Translations under genes and position numbers: made by a program
Notes under the pieces: model-generated
What the model was told of the DNA's origin: nothing
Database searches by the model: none
What the model saw: only the letters and a program-made list of their open reading frames with translations
In this document: piece after piece, positions 43,207 through 51,888 of the stretch
Position numbering within the stretch: position 1 is the first letter of the stretch
Layout of the letters: the number at the start of each line of letters is the position of its first letter
Assembly (NCBI GenBank): GCA_016707425.1
Contig: JADJHU010000015.1
Coordinates: forward strand, 248,001 to 312,000
Length of the DNA: 64,000 nucleotides
Reading direction: 5' to 3'
Origin: Gammaproteobacteria bacterium
Lineage (GTDB): Bacteria > Pseudomonadota > Gammaproteobacteria > Steroidobacterales > Steroidobacteraceae

Positions 43207-46200
43207 GACAACGCCTCGCGCACTTCGCGCGCATTCCCCGCGACCCTGCGCTCCCGCATCCGCGTGGCGAGGCGATCGAACGCCAGGTAGATCACCGGAG
43301 TCGTGAAGAGCGTGAGGACCTGGCTCACCAGCAGGCCGCCGACGATGCTCACGCCAAGCGGCCTTCGCAGCTCGGAGCCCGTGCCGGTGCCGAGCATGAG
43401 AGGCAGTGCGCCGAAGACGGCCGCTGCCGTCGTCATGAGGATCGGCCGGAAGCGCAGGAGACAGGCCTGATGGATCGCGTCCCGCGCTGAGAGACCGCCG
43501 CGCTCCGCCGTGATGGCGAAATCCACCATCAGGATGGCGTTCTTCTTCACGATCCCGATCAGCAGGATGATGCCGATGAGCGCAATGATCGTCAGGTCGT
43601 TGCCGGTGAGCAGCAGCGCGAGCAGCGCGCCGATCCCTGCCGAGGGCAGCGTGGACAGTATCGTCACCGGATGAATGAAGCTCTCGTAGAGCACACCGAG
43701 CACGATGTACATGACGAGCACGGCCGCGGCGAGCAGGAGAAGCTCGTTCGTGAGATTCTCCTGAAACGCCAGCGCGGCACCCTGGAAGCGGATGCGGATG
43801 GCCGATGGAAGCTGCGAGCTGCGCGCGACCCCCTCGATGGCGGCAACGGCGGCGCCCAGGGAAACGCCCGGTGCGCGGTTGAACGACACGGTCGCAGCGG
43901 GAAACTGCGCGAGATGCGTCATGAGCAGAGGACGGGTTTCCAGGGATACCGTGGCGATGGCCGAGAGCGGCACCTGCCCGCCGGTCACCGATGGCACATA
44001 GAGCGACGCCAGCGATCCGAGGGACCGGTACGACGCCGGATCCGTCTCGAGGATCACCCGATACTGGTTCGCCTGAGTGAAGATGGTGGAGACGATGCGC
44101 TGGCCGAAGGCATCGTAGATGACGTTGTCCACGGTTCCCGCGCTGACGCCGAAGCGCGCAGCGGTATCGCGGTCGATCGTCACGACCGCCGCCAGACCGT
44201 TCGCCTCCTGATCGCTCGCCACGTCAGTGAGCTCCGGCGTCGCGCGCAGGGCTTCCACCAGCGTGGCGGTCCAGCGTGACAGCAGCGCGGCATCGGCCGA
44301 TTCGAGCGTGAACTCATACTGCGCGCGGCTGACGGTATTGTCGAGCGTGAGGTCCTGCGCGGGCTGCATGTACAGGGTGATGCCCGGCACGCCTGCAGTC
44401 TCCTCCTGCAGGCGGCCGATCACCTCCATCACCGTGTCGCGGCGTTCGGCATGCGGCGTCAGGTTGATGAGGAACCGGCCGCTGTTCAGCGTGACGTTCG
44501 TGCCGTCGACTCCGATGAAGGAGGAGAGACTCGCGACTGCGGGATCCGTGAGTATGGCCGCGGCCAGCGCCTGCTGCCGACGCGCCATTTCAGCATACGA
44601 AACGGACACCGGGGCCTCCGACACGCCCTGGATGAGGCCCGTGTCCTGGGTCGGAAAGAAGCCCTTCGGGATGAGCACGTAGAGCAGACCCGTGACTGCG
44701 AGCGTCCCCACCGCCACCGCGAGGGTGAGCGGCTGGTGGTCCAGCACCCACGAGAGGCGGCGGTCGTACCAGGCGACCGTCGCGACGAACCAGTCCGGTC
44801 GCGATCCCGCTCTACCGGGCGCACTCGTGCGCGCCTTCAGGAGCCGGGCACAGAGCATCGGTACCAGCGTCAGCGAGACCACGGCGGAAATGAGGATGGT
44901 CACCGCGAGGGTGATGGCGAACTCCCGGAACAGCCGTCCGACGACGTCCTGCATGAAGATCAGCGGAATCAGCACGGCGATCAGCGACACCGTGAGCGAG
45001 ATGATGGTGAAGGCGATCTGCCCGGAGCCTCGCAGCGCCGCGTCGAGAGGCCGGTCTCCCTTCTCCAGGTAGCGCGAGATGTTCTCGATCATGACGATCG
45101 CATCGTCGACCACGAACCCGGTCGCGATGGTGAGCGCCATCAGCGACAGGTTGTTGAGGCTGAAGTCCAGCAGATACATGACTGCGAAGGTGCCGATGAG
45201 CGACAGCGGCACGGAGAGCGCAGGAATGATGGTCGCGCGCGCATTGCGCAGGAACAGGAAGATGACCAGCACCACGAGTCCGACCGCGAGAGCCATCTCT
45301 GTTTCGACGTCCGCGATCGATGCCCGGATGGTCTGCGTCCGGTCGCTGAGCACCGCGAGATCGACGCCCGACGGCAGGGACGCGCGCAGCGACGGCAGGA
45401 TGCGCTGAATGCTGTCGACCACGGCCACGACGTTCGCGCCCGGCTGGCGCTGCACGTTGAGGATGAGCGCCGGCACCGTGTTCATCCATCCGCCGAGCTT
45501 TGTGTTCTCCGCTCCCGAGACAAGCGTCGCGACGTCTTTCAGACGCACGGCGGCGCCATTGCGATAGGCGACGATGATGCCGCCGAATTCTCCGGCGCTG
45601 CGCAGCTGGTCGTTCGTGTCGATCGTGTAGGCTGTCGTCGGGCCATCCACGGTGCCTTTCGGCCCGTTCTGGTTCGCGACGCTGATCGTGGTGCGCAGAT
45701 CGTCGAGATTGAGGCCGTAGGCGGCGAGCGCCCGCGGATTGGCCTGGACACGCACGGCCGGTCTCTGCCCGCCACTGATGCTGACCACGCCCACGCCCGC
45801 GATCTGCGAGATCTTCTGGGCGATCCGTGTATCCACCAGGTCCTGCACCGCCGTCAGCGGCATCACGCGCGAGGTGACGCCCAGCGTGAGGATCGGTGCG
45901 TCGGCCGGGTTGACCTTGACATAGACAGGCGGCGCCGGGAGGTCCTGCGGCAGAAGATTCTGTGCGCCGCTGAGCGCGGCCTGCACCTGCTGTTCCGCGA
46001 CGTCGAGCGACAGCGCGAGATCGAACTGCAGCACGATGACGGATGCACCCGAGGAGCTGGTCGAGGACATCTGCGTCAGGCCAGGCATCTGCCCGAGCTG
46101 CTTTTCGAGCGGTGCCGTGATGGCAGAAGTCGTCACCTCCGGGCTTGCACCCGGATAGAACGTCTGGACCTCAATGGTGGGATAGGCCACTTCCGGCAGC

Positions 46201-46307
46201 GCCGACAGAGGCAGCTTCAGATATGCGAGCGCCCCGACGGCCAGGATTGCGAGCATCAGCAGCGTGGTCGCCACGGGCCGCAGGACGAAGATGCGCGACG
46301 GATTCAT
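43203..46307 (-). CDS. mdtB: RND multidrug transporter, MdtB/MuxB-type
   Basis: 1034-residue inner membrane RND subunit of standard length. The N-terminus MNPSRIFVLRPVATTLLMLA, the relay motif ALTIATGFVVDDAIVMIEN, GVVSISGGQRPAVRVQANPR and the second-half signature GIVKKNAILMVDFAITAE identify the MdtB/C subgroup. It is predicted to assemble with the downstream MdtC-type subunit, the MdtA-type adaptor and the NodT channel. The adaptor stop lies 50 bp upstream of its start. Confidence 0.87.
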   Translation of the reverse strand: MNPSRIFVLRPVATTLLMLAILAVGALAYLKLPLSALPEVAYPTIEVQTFYPGASPEVTTSAITAPLEKQLGQMPGLTQMSSTSSSGASVIVLQFDLALSLDVAEQQVQAALSGAQNLLPQDLPAPPVYVKVNPADAPILTLGVTSRVMPLTAVQDLVDTRIAQKISQIAGVGVVSISGGQRPAVRVQANPRALAAYGLNLDDLRTTISVANQNGPKGTVDGPTTAYTIDTNDQLRSAGEFGGIIVAYRNGAAVRLKDVATLVSGAENTKLGGWMNTVPALILNVQRQPGANVVAVVDSIQRILPSLRASLPSGVDLAVLSDRTQTIRASIADVETEMALAVGLVVLVIFLFLRNARATIIPALSVPLSLIGTFAVMYLLDFSLNNLSLMALTIATGFVVDDAIVMIENISRYLEKGDRPLDAALRGSGQIAFTIISLTVSLIAVLIPLIFMQDVVGRLFREFAITLAVTILISAVVSLTLVPMLCARLLKARTSAPGRAGSRPDWFVATVAWYDRRLSWVLDHQPLTLAVAVGTLAVTGLLYVLIPKGFFPTQDTGLIQGVSEAPVSVSYAEMARRQQALAAAILTDPAVASLSSFIGVDGTNVTLNSGRFLINLTPHAERRDTVMEVIGRLQEETAGVPGITLYMQPAQDLTLDNTVSRAQYEFTLESADAALLSRWTATLVEALRATPELTDVASDQEANGLAAVVTIDRDTAARFGVSAGTVDNVIYDAFGQRIVSTIFTQANQYRVILETDPASYRSLGSLASLYVPSVTGGQVPLSAIATVSLETRPLLMTHLAQFPAATVSFNRAPGVSLGAAVAAIEGVARSSQLPSAIRIRFQGAALAFQENLTNELLLLAAAVLVMYIVLGVLYESFIHPVTILSTLPSAGIGALLALLLTGNDLTIIALIGIILLIGIVKKNAILMVDFAITAERGGLSARDAIHQACLLRFRPILMTTAAAVFGALPLMLGTGTGSELRRPLGVSIVGGLLVSQVLTLFTTPVIYLAFDRLATRMRERRVAGNAREVREALS

Positions 46308-46357
46308 GCCGGCTCGTCCTCACCATGCATCGCACCGGACTGCGCGTCCGCGGCCGC

Positions 46358-47578
46358 TCACGGGGGGACGCCCGCCGGCCGGTGCGGCAAGGGCAACCGC
46401 ACCCGCGCGCCGTCGCGCAGCCGGTCACCGCCGGCGGTCACGACCACGTCGCCCGCGACGAGCCCGGAGGTCACGGCAACCCGGTCGCCATCGGCCACGC
46501 CGAGCACCACGGGCCGCACCGTGACCGTGCTGTCGGAGTTGACGAGGTAGACGAACGTGCTGAGCGTGCCGCCGGGCGCACCTCGATTGACCGCCGCCAT
46601 GGGTATCACGATCTGCTTCGGCAGCACGTCCAGGACGAGCCGGATGTTGACGAACTGGTTCGGGTACAGGGCTCCGTCCCGGTTGTCGAACATCGCGCGC
46701 AGACGGACCGTGCCCGTGCCCGGATCGATCTGGTTGTCCACGGTCGCGAGCGTGCCATCCGCCACCCGCGTGCTGTCACTGCGATCATAAGCCTCGACCG
46801 CGAGGCCGGCGCCCTGCTGCAGCTTGTGCATGACCGCGCCGATGTTGTCCTCGGGGATCGAGAAGATCGCGCTGATCGGCTGGACCTGGGTGATGATCAC
46901 GATGCCGTTCGCATCACCCGGGGTCACGTAATTCCCGACATCGACCTGTCGCAGTCCCGTGCGGCCCGAGATCGGCGAGACGATGCGCGTGTACTGCAGG
47001 TTGAGCGTGGCGGTCGTCACCTGCGCGCGGTCGGCGGCCACCGTGCCTTCGTACTGTTCGACGAGCGCCTTCTGCGTATCCGTCTGCTGCTGCGCAATCG
47101 CGTTTTCGGCGAGCAGGCCCTGGTACCGTGTCAGATCGATCCGGGCTTCATCGAGCAGCGCCTGGTCACGCTGCAGGTTCGCCTGCGCCTGCCGGAGCGC
47201 CGATTCGTACGGGCGCGGGTCGATCTGCGCGAGGAAGTCGCCCCGACCCACCATCTGGCCTTCGTTGAAGCCGACCTTCTGCAGCTGCCCGGCGATCTGG
47301 GTCTTCACGGTCACCGTTGCGACCGGCGTGATTGCACCGAGCGCCGGAACGCGCACGGTGATCTCGTCGGCCGTGGCCGTCGCGATCGACACAGAGACAG
47401 CCCCATTCGTGCCGTGACTGCCGCCAGGGGCCGGTGAGGCGCCATGCCGGACGATGCCGATGACAATCGCGAATCCGATCACCAGCACTGCGGCGATCCA
47501 CCGTAGCCTGCGTCCGCCCGGAGACTGGCGGCGTTCCGGGTGTGCTTCGGTCTCGACAGCCTGAGACGGCGGGCCCAC
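46358..47578 (-). CDS. mdtA: RND periplasmic adaptor, MdtA-type
   Basis: 406-residue membrane fusion protein, first gene of the pump operon. An N-terminal membrane anchor (LRWIAAVLVIGFAIVIGIVR) is followed by the lipoyl half-motif VKTQIAGQLQKVGFNEGQMV, a coiled-coil hairpin (QAQANLQRDQALLDEARIDL), the second lipoyl half YTRIVSPISGRTGLRQVDVG and a beta-barrel domain. GTG start with only a weak ribosome site; a later start is possible. It is divergent from the glycine-zipper lipoprotein gene, with 171 bp between them for promoters. Confidence 0.87.
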   Translation of the reverse strand: MGPPSQAVETEAHPERRQSPGGRRLRWIAAVLVIGFAIVIGIVRHGASPAPGGSHGTNGAVSVSIATATADEITVRVPALGAITPVATVTVKTQIAGQLQKVGFNEGQMVGRGDFLAQIDPRPYESALRQAQANLQRDQALLDEARIDLTRYQGLLAENAIAQQQTDTQKALVEQYEGTVAADRAQVTTATLNLQYTRIVSPISGRTGLRQVDVGNYVTPGDANGIVIITQVQPISAIFSIPEDNIGAVMHKLQQGAGLAVEAYDRSDSTRVADGTLATVDNQIDPGTGTVRLRAMFDNRDGALYPNQFVNIRLVLDVLPKQIVIPMAAVNRGAPGGTLSTFVYLVNSDSTVTVRPVVLGVADGDRVAVTSGLVAGDVVVTAGGDRLRDGARVRLPLPHRPAGVPP

Positions 47579-47749
47579 CGGAAAATGCTAGTCCAACAGA
47601 CCGCAGCATGTCACCATGACCACTGCGCCGTACCTGAGGCGACTGCTCCCGACAGCGCCACCGGACTGCGAACTCTGCATGCGAAACTATTTTCGTGCGG
47701 GACACTCTGAGTCCTTTCGGGGGCGTGAGCGCCACCATGAGGTGAGGAC

Positions 47750-48286
47750 GTGACATTCATCCGGAGCGCCCTGCGCTCGACGCTGATTCTGGCCGTGGTC
47801 GTGGCAGCCGGCTGTGCCACACAACCCCAGCACCGCAGGGCTGAAACGCGGCAGCTCAACACCCGTGTCATCGCCTACCCCGCGCAGGGTCAGAGTCCCG
47901 AGCAGCTGGACCGCGACCGCTACGAGTGCCACCTGTGGGCCGTCCGGCAAAGCCGCTTCGATCCCAGTGCGCCCGGTGTGCCGGCAAGCTATCGGGTGCG
48001 GGTGGAGCCGGCGCCGCAGCCGGGAGCGGCCACGGCGGTCGGAGCAATCACCGGCGCGGTGCTGGGCGCTGCCGTGGGCGCACCGCACGACGAGGGTGCA
48101 GGTGCCATCGTCGGCGCCATCGCCGGCGCCGCAGTGGGAGCCGCAGCAGATCAGAGCAACGCCGAGGCGGCGCAGCGCGCCCAGGCGCGCGCTGATCGCG
48201 ATGCCGCGCGGTATGAAGCTCCGGCAAACGCCTATCGCCGGGCGGTCAGCGCCTGTCTGAGCGGGCGCGGTTACACAGTCAGCTGA
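47750..48286 (+). CDS. Glycine-zipper lipoprotein, unknown function
   Basis: 178-residue lipoprotein. Lipobox VVVAAGCATQP; a glycine zipper AVGAITGAVLGAAVGAP and AIVGAIAGAAVGAAAD in the middle, able to pack as membrane helices. The flanks carry DRYECHLWAVRQSRFDP and, at the C-terminus, YRRAVSACLSGRGYTVS, both also found in the next gene. GTG start after GGTGAGGA. Probably an envelope-structure or stress protein; not a known enzyme. Confidence 0.75.
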   Translation: MTFIRSALRSTLILAVVVAAGCATQPQHRRAETRQLNTRVIAYPAQGQSPEQLDRDRYECHLWAVRQSRFDPSAPGVPASYRVRVEPAPQPGAATAVGAITGAVLGAAVGAPHDEGAGAIVGAIAGAAVGAAADQSNAEAAQRAQARADRDAARYEAPANAYRRAVSACLSGRGYTVS

Positions 48287-48298
48287 AGGAGAGACGCC

Positions 48299-49084
48299 AT
48301 GGCTGTCATGCATGCGAGGAGAATCGCGATGGCCGCCGTCGTCGCGTTGTCGCTGGGGACGGTGCTGGCTGCGCACGCGGCCGATGACCGAGGGCGCCGT
48401 GACCGCGGCGCACCGGAAACCCGCCAGCCGCGGTCGTCAGAGGAGCGGCGTGCACAGCGGCCCGCATTGCCCCCGCAACCCGGGCGACCGCCCGTGGCAC
48501 AGCCGCGCATGCGCGACAGCCATGGATGGCAGTTCGACGAGCGGCACGGACACGATCGTTACTACCCGCCGCGCGGCATGGTCGTGCCTGCCCTGCCAGA
48601 TGGCTACCGCCACTACCGCTACAGCGATCGCAGCTATTTCTTCCGGGGCGGCGTGTGGTATCAGCCGCGCGGTCCGCGCTTCGTCGTCGTGACTCCGCCG
48701 GTCGGCCTGGTGATTGGCGTGCTGCCGGCGTTCTATACGACGCTCTGGTTCGGAGGCGTGCCGTACTACTACGCCGACGACGTGTACTACCGGTGGCGGC
48801 CCGAGCTGAACGGCTACATGGTCGTGGATCCGCCGGATGACGGCAACAGCACGCCGCCGCCCGCGAGCGCCGACGATCTCTACGTGTATCCGAAGGATGG
48901 TCAGTCCACCGCACAGCAGGCTGCGGATCGCTACGAGTGCCACTCCTGGGCGCGAAGCCAGACGGGCTTCGATCCGACCGAGCCGCAGGGCGGTGTACCG
49001 GCCTCCGAGACCGGGCAGCGCCGATCCGACTACCGGCGGGCAATGACGGCCTGCCTGGAAGCGCGGGGATACAGCGTGCGCTGA
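48299..49084 (+). CDS. DUF6515-like exported protein
   Basis: 261-residue exported protein. After a signal peptide (ending AAHAAD) comes a basic Arg/Pro-rich linker, then a Tyr/Gly-rich region (GYRHYRYSDRSYFFRGGVWY; GLVIGVLPAFYTTLWFGGVP; YYADDVYYRW) typical of DUF6515. The C-terminal 65 residues (QQAADRYECHSWARSQTGFD then YRRAMTACLEARGYSVR) are homologous to parts of the upstream lipoprotein. The gene is 12 bp downstream of it and surely cotranscribed. Function unknown. Confidence 0.7.
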   Translation: MAVMHARRIAMAAVVALSLGTVLAAHAADDRGRRDRGAPETRQPRSSEERRAQRPALPPQPGRPPVAQPRMRDSHGWQFDERHGHDRYYPPRGMVVPALPDGYRHYRYSDRSYFFRGGVWYQPRGPRFVVVTPPVGLVIGVLPAFYTTLWFGGVPYYYADDVYYRWRPELNGYMVVDPPDDGNSTPPPASADDLYVYPKDGQSTAQQAADRYECHSWARSQTGFDPTEPQGGVPASETGQRRSDYRRAMTACLEARGYSVR

Positions 49085-49144
49085 GTCCACAGGGCTTCAG
49101 CGTTACCGCGCGGGCATCACCACCCGCAGTCACTGGAGGCACAC

Positions 49145-49525
49145 ATGGCCACGGTCATCAATCGAGTCGTCGCAGGCGTCGCTACCCTTGCCGTCATCAC
49201 GGCGGCCTATCTCGCCGTGAAAGTGTCCCATGAGGAAGACGCCGTGCTCTACGGAACCACACCGCCGCCGGCCCGTCAGTGGCTGACGCAGAACATCGAC
49301 CTGAGAACAATCGAGCGCATCGAGCCCAGGTCCGACACCTCGGTCGTCGTCTACGCCGACGGCGGCAGACCCTACACGATGGACTTGACCACGCCCTGTC
49401 CGGGGCTCGTCCAGGCGAAATCCATATCGTTCTTCACGGATGGATCAAAGAATCTCGATCGCTTTGCAGGCGTCCTGATCAATGGACGCGCGTGCACGTT
49501 CAAGGACTTTCATCCAGGCGCCTGA
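49145..49525 (+). CDS. Small exported or anchored protein, DUF6491-like
   Basis: 126-residue protein with one N-terminal hydrophobic segment (VVAGVATLAVITAAYLAVKV) that may be a signal or anchor. The rest reads like a small beta-rich domain ending LDRFAGVLINGRACTFKDF, which resembles the end of the DUF6491-like protein encoded convergently downstream. The role is unknown. It follows the DUF6515 gene by 60 bp and probably belongs to the same operon; a hairpin terminator follows. Confidence 0.6.
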   Translation: MATVINRVVAGVATLAVITAAYLAVKVSHEEDAVLYGTTPPPARQWLTQNIDLRTIERIEPRSDTSVVVYADGGRPYTMDLTTPCPGLVQAKSISFFTDGSKNLDRFAGVLINGRACTFKDFHPGA

Positions 49526-49547
49526 GACTTCACAGTCCCCGTCCTCT

Positions 49548-49576
49548 GCGGTGTGGGCTCGACGCGCCCACACCGC
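49548..49576. terminator. Strong hairpin between convergent DUF6491-like genes
   Basis: A perfect 11-bp stem GCGGTGTGGGC / GCCCACACCGC with a 7-nt loop. It lies between two convergent genes and can terminate both, though there is no long U-tract. Confidence 0.7.
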
Positions 49577-49594
49577 CCGATGAATTGCACGGCG

Positions 49595-49987
49595 CTATTT
49601 CTTCTTCTGCGGAGGGCTCGACTGCGGGGCTGCCGTGTCCTTGCTGCTCTTCTTCGGCGGAGGAGGCCCGCTCTCCTTGAGCGATGTCACCATGCACTGT
49701 CGGCCCCGCACGAGGATCGACGACCAGCGGTCGAATTCACCGCCTGGCTCGACGACGAAGCCGATCTGCTCGGCAAAGGGCAGATCCGTGCATGAACCCA
49801 TCAGGTCCGCGTGATACCAGCGCCCGTTGTGCCCCTGGACGTACAGCGCCTTGTCCCCATCGGCCCGCCAGTCACGGATCCCGCCGAACTTTGCGAACGG
49901 AATCTCAGCTTCCTTCGGCGCGTCGGCCGCGGCCGCGCTGCCGATCAGGCCCGCAGAGACGACTCCCGCCAAGATGATTCTCAGCAT
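49595..49987 (-). CDS. DUF6491 family exported protein
   Basis: 130-residue exported protein: signal peptide (LAGVVSAGLIGSAAA-AD), then a DUF6491-type domain with IRDWRADGDKALYVQGHNGR, WYHADLMGSCTDLPFAEQIG and FDRWSSILVRGRQCMVTSL, including two Cys that could form a disulfide. The tail is a Pro/Lys/Ser-rich low-complexity segment. The family has no known function. It converges on a shorter relative (49145–49525). Confidence 0.75.
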   Translation of the reverse strand: MLRIILAGVVSAGLIGSAAAADAPKEAEIPFAKFGGIRDWRADGDKALYVQGHNGRWYHADLMGSCTDLPFAEQIGFVVEPGGEFDRWSSILVRGRQCMVTSLKESGPPPPKKSSKDTAAPQSSPPQKKK

Positions 49988-50141
49988 GATGGAACTCCTC
50001 TACATGGACGACTGAACACCACGACACGATCCTACGCCGCGCATTTTTCCCTGTCACCAGCAGACTTGCGTACGATGCGCGCGGAAGCCCGCTGACGCCT
50101 GCCGGTTTCATGTGCGAGGACCGGCGGCTCCCGGACGAACC

Positions 50142-51869
50142 ATGACAAACACATCGACACGCTCGTTCCCGGCGACAGGACGGCTGGCCTCCTCGGCTGC
50201 CGACGTCGTCGCCATACTGCTCGTCCTCGGCCTGCTCGGGCTGCTGGCGAGCGGCAGCCGCGGCATGCTCGGCAGCCTCGCGACGCTCGAGCAGCATCCC
50301 GTGTCGCTCGATCCGTCTGGATTGCCCGAATATGCGATCCGCACGACGCTGCGCATGCTGGCCGCGCTGCTTCTGTCCCTCGTGTTCACGTTCACCTATG
50401 CGACCTGGGCGGCGAAGAGTCCGCGGGCAGGCCGTATCCTCCTGCCACTCCTCGACATCCTGCAGTCCGTGCCGATCCTGGGCTTCATCTCGGTGACCGT
50501 CGTGTTCTTCCTGTCGCTGGCGCCCGACCGCGTCCTGGGTGCGGAATTCGCCGCTGTGTTCGCCATCTTCACGAGTCAGGCGTGGAATATGGCGTTCAGC
50601 TTCTACCAGTCGCTGCGGACCGTCCCGACCGAGCTCGACGAGGCGGCGCGCAGCTTCGGCCTGTCGGCCTGGGGACGCTTCTGGCGGCTCGAGGTCCCGT
50701 TCGCGATGCCCCCACTGGTCTGGAACATGATGATGTCGATGTCGGGGGCCTGGTTCTTCGTCGTCGCCGCCGAAGCCATCAGTGTCGGCAACACGACCGT
50801 GACACTCCCGGGAATGGGCGCCTACATCGCCACGGCGATCCAGGAGCAGAATCTCACCGCCGTGGGCCGGGCCATCCTGACGATGCTGGGTGTCATCCTG
50901 CTCTATGATCAGCTGCTCTTCCGACCGCTCGTCGCCTGGGCGTCCCGCTTCCGGTTCGATCAGGAGCCCGGCGTCGTCACGCCCCGTTCGTGGGTACTGG
51001 ACGCACTGACACACTCCGTGATCCTGCAACGGGCGTGGCGTGCCCTGCGGCGCAGCGCCCGCAGGGCGTCAGCCATCGTGAGGCCGGCCGGACCACGAAG
51101 CCGGATCAGGGGGGTGACGTCAGCCGGCCGCCTCGATCGCACCGCCACGGCTCTCGTAGGCATCACCGTCGGCGTCTCGACCTTCGAGGCCCTGCGGATG
51201 CTGGCACCGGGGCTCACGCTTCGCGACCTCGCCGAAGTGCTGAGTCTCGGCGCAGTGACCGCCCTGCGCGTCACGATCCTGATCGCGCTCGCAAGTCTGG
51301 TCTGGGTGCCTGCAGGGGTCCTCATCGGCATCAACCCGCGCGCCGCGCGCGTCGCACAGCCCATCGCGCAGTTCATGGCTGCATTCCCGGCAAATCTGCT
51401 GTTTCCGCTGGCCGTATACGGCATCGTTCACTGGCAGCTGAATCCCGACATCTGGCTGAGCCCGTTGATGATTCTGGGCACGCAGTGGTACATCCTCTTC
51501 AACGTCATCGCCGGAGCGAGCACCATACCCGCCGAGATGCGGCTGGTGTCGAGAAACCTCGGTGTGCGCGGGTGGCTCTGGTGGTCGCGCGTGGCGCTGC
51601 CCGCTGTGTTTCCCTTCTACGTCACCGGCGCCGTGACCGCATCGGGTGGCTCGTGGAACGCGAGTATCGTCGCGGAAGTGGCGAGCTGGGGCCAGAGGCG
51701 CGTCGAAGCCACGGGCCTGGGCGCCTATATTGCCCGCGCGACGGAAGACGGCCACTTTCACCATCTCCTGCTCGGCGTCGCGACCATGTCGCTCATGGTC
51801 CTCGCCATCAACCGCCTCGTGTGGCGACGCCTGTACGCCCTCGCCGAGCGCAAGTACCGGCTGTCGTGA
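50142..51869 (+). CDS. ABC transporter permease, two fused half-permeases (nitrate/sulfonate type)
   Basis: 575-residue inner membrane protein containing two binding-protein-dependent permease domains in one chain. The EAA loops are VPTELDEAARSFGLSAWGRF in the first half and IPAEMRLVSRNLGVRGWLWW in the second. About 12 helices. Related permeases import nitrate, sulfonates or similar small anions; the substrate is not readable. ATG 50142 is chosen as the start of the hydrophobic N-terminal region. It is followed 19 bp later by its ATPase. No periplasmic binding protein gene is adjacent. Confidence 0.85.
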   Translation: MTNTSTRSFPATGRLASSAADVVAILLVLGLLGLLASGSRGMLGSLATLEQHPVSLDPSGLPEYAIRTTLRMLAALLLSLVFTFTYATWAAKSPRAGRILLPLLDILQSVPILGFISVTVVFFLSLAPDRVLGAEFAAVFAIFTSQAWNMAFSFYQSLRTVPTELDEAARSFGLSAWGRFWRLEVPFAMPPLVWNMMMSMSGAWFFVVAAEAISVGNTTVTLPGMGAYIATAIQEQNLTAVGRAILTMLGVILLYDQLLFRPLVAWASRFRFDQEPGVVTPRSWVLDALTHSVILQRAWRALRRSARRASAIVRPAGPRSRIRGVTSAGRLDRTATALVGITVGVSTFEALRMLAPGLTLRDLAEVLSLGAVTALRVTILIALASLVWVPAGVLIGINPRAARVAQPIAQFMAAFPANLLFPLAVYGIVHWQLNPDIWLSPLMILGTQWYILFNVIAGASTIPAEMRLVSRNLGVRGWLWWSRVALPAVFPFYVTGAVTASGGSWNASIVAEVASWGQRRVEATGLGAYIARATEDGHFHHLLLGVATMSLMVLAINRLVWRRLYALAERKYRLS

Positions 51870-51888
51870 ACACCATGGAGTCCTGCGG

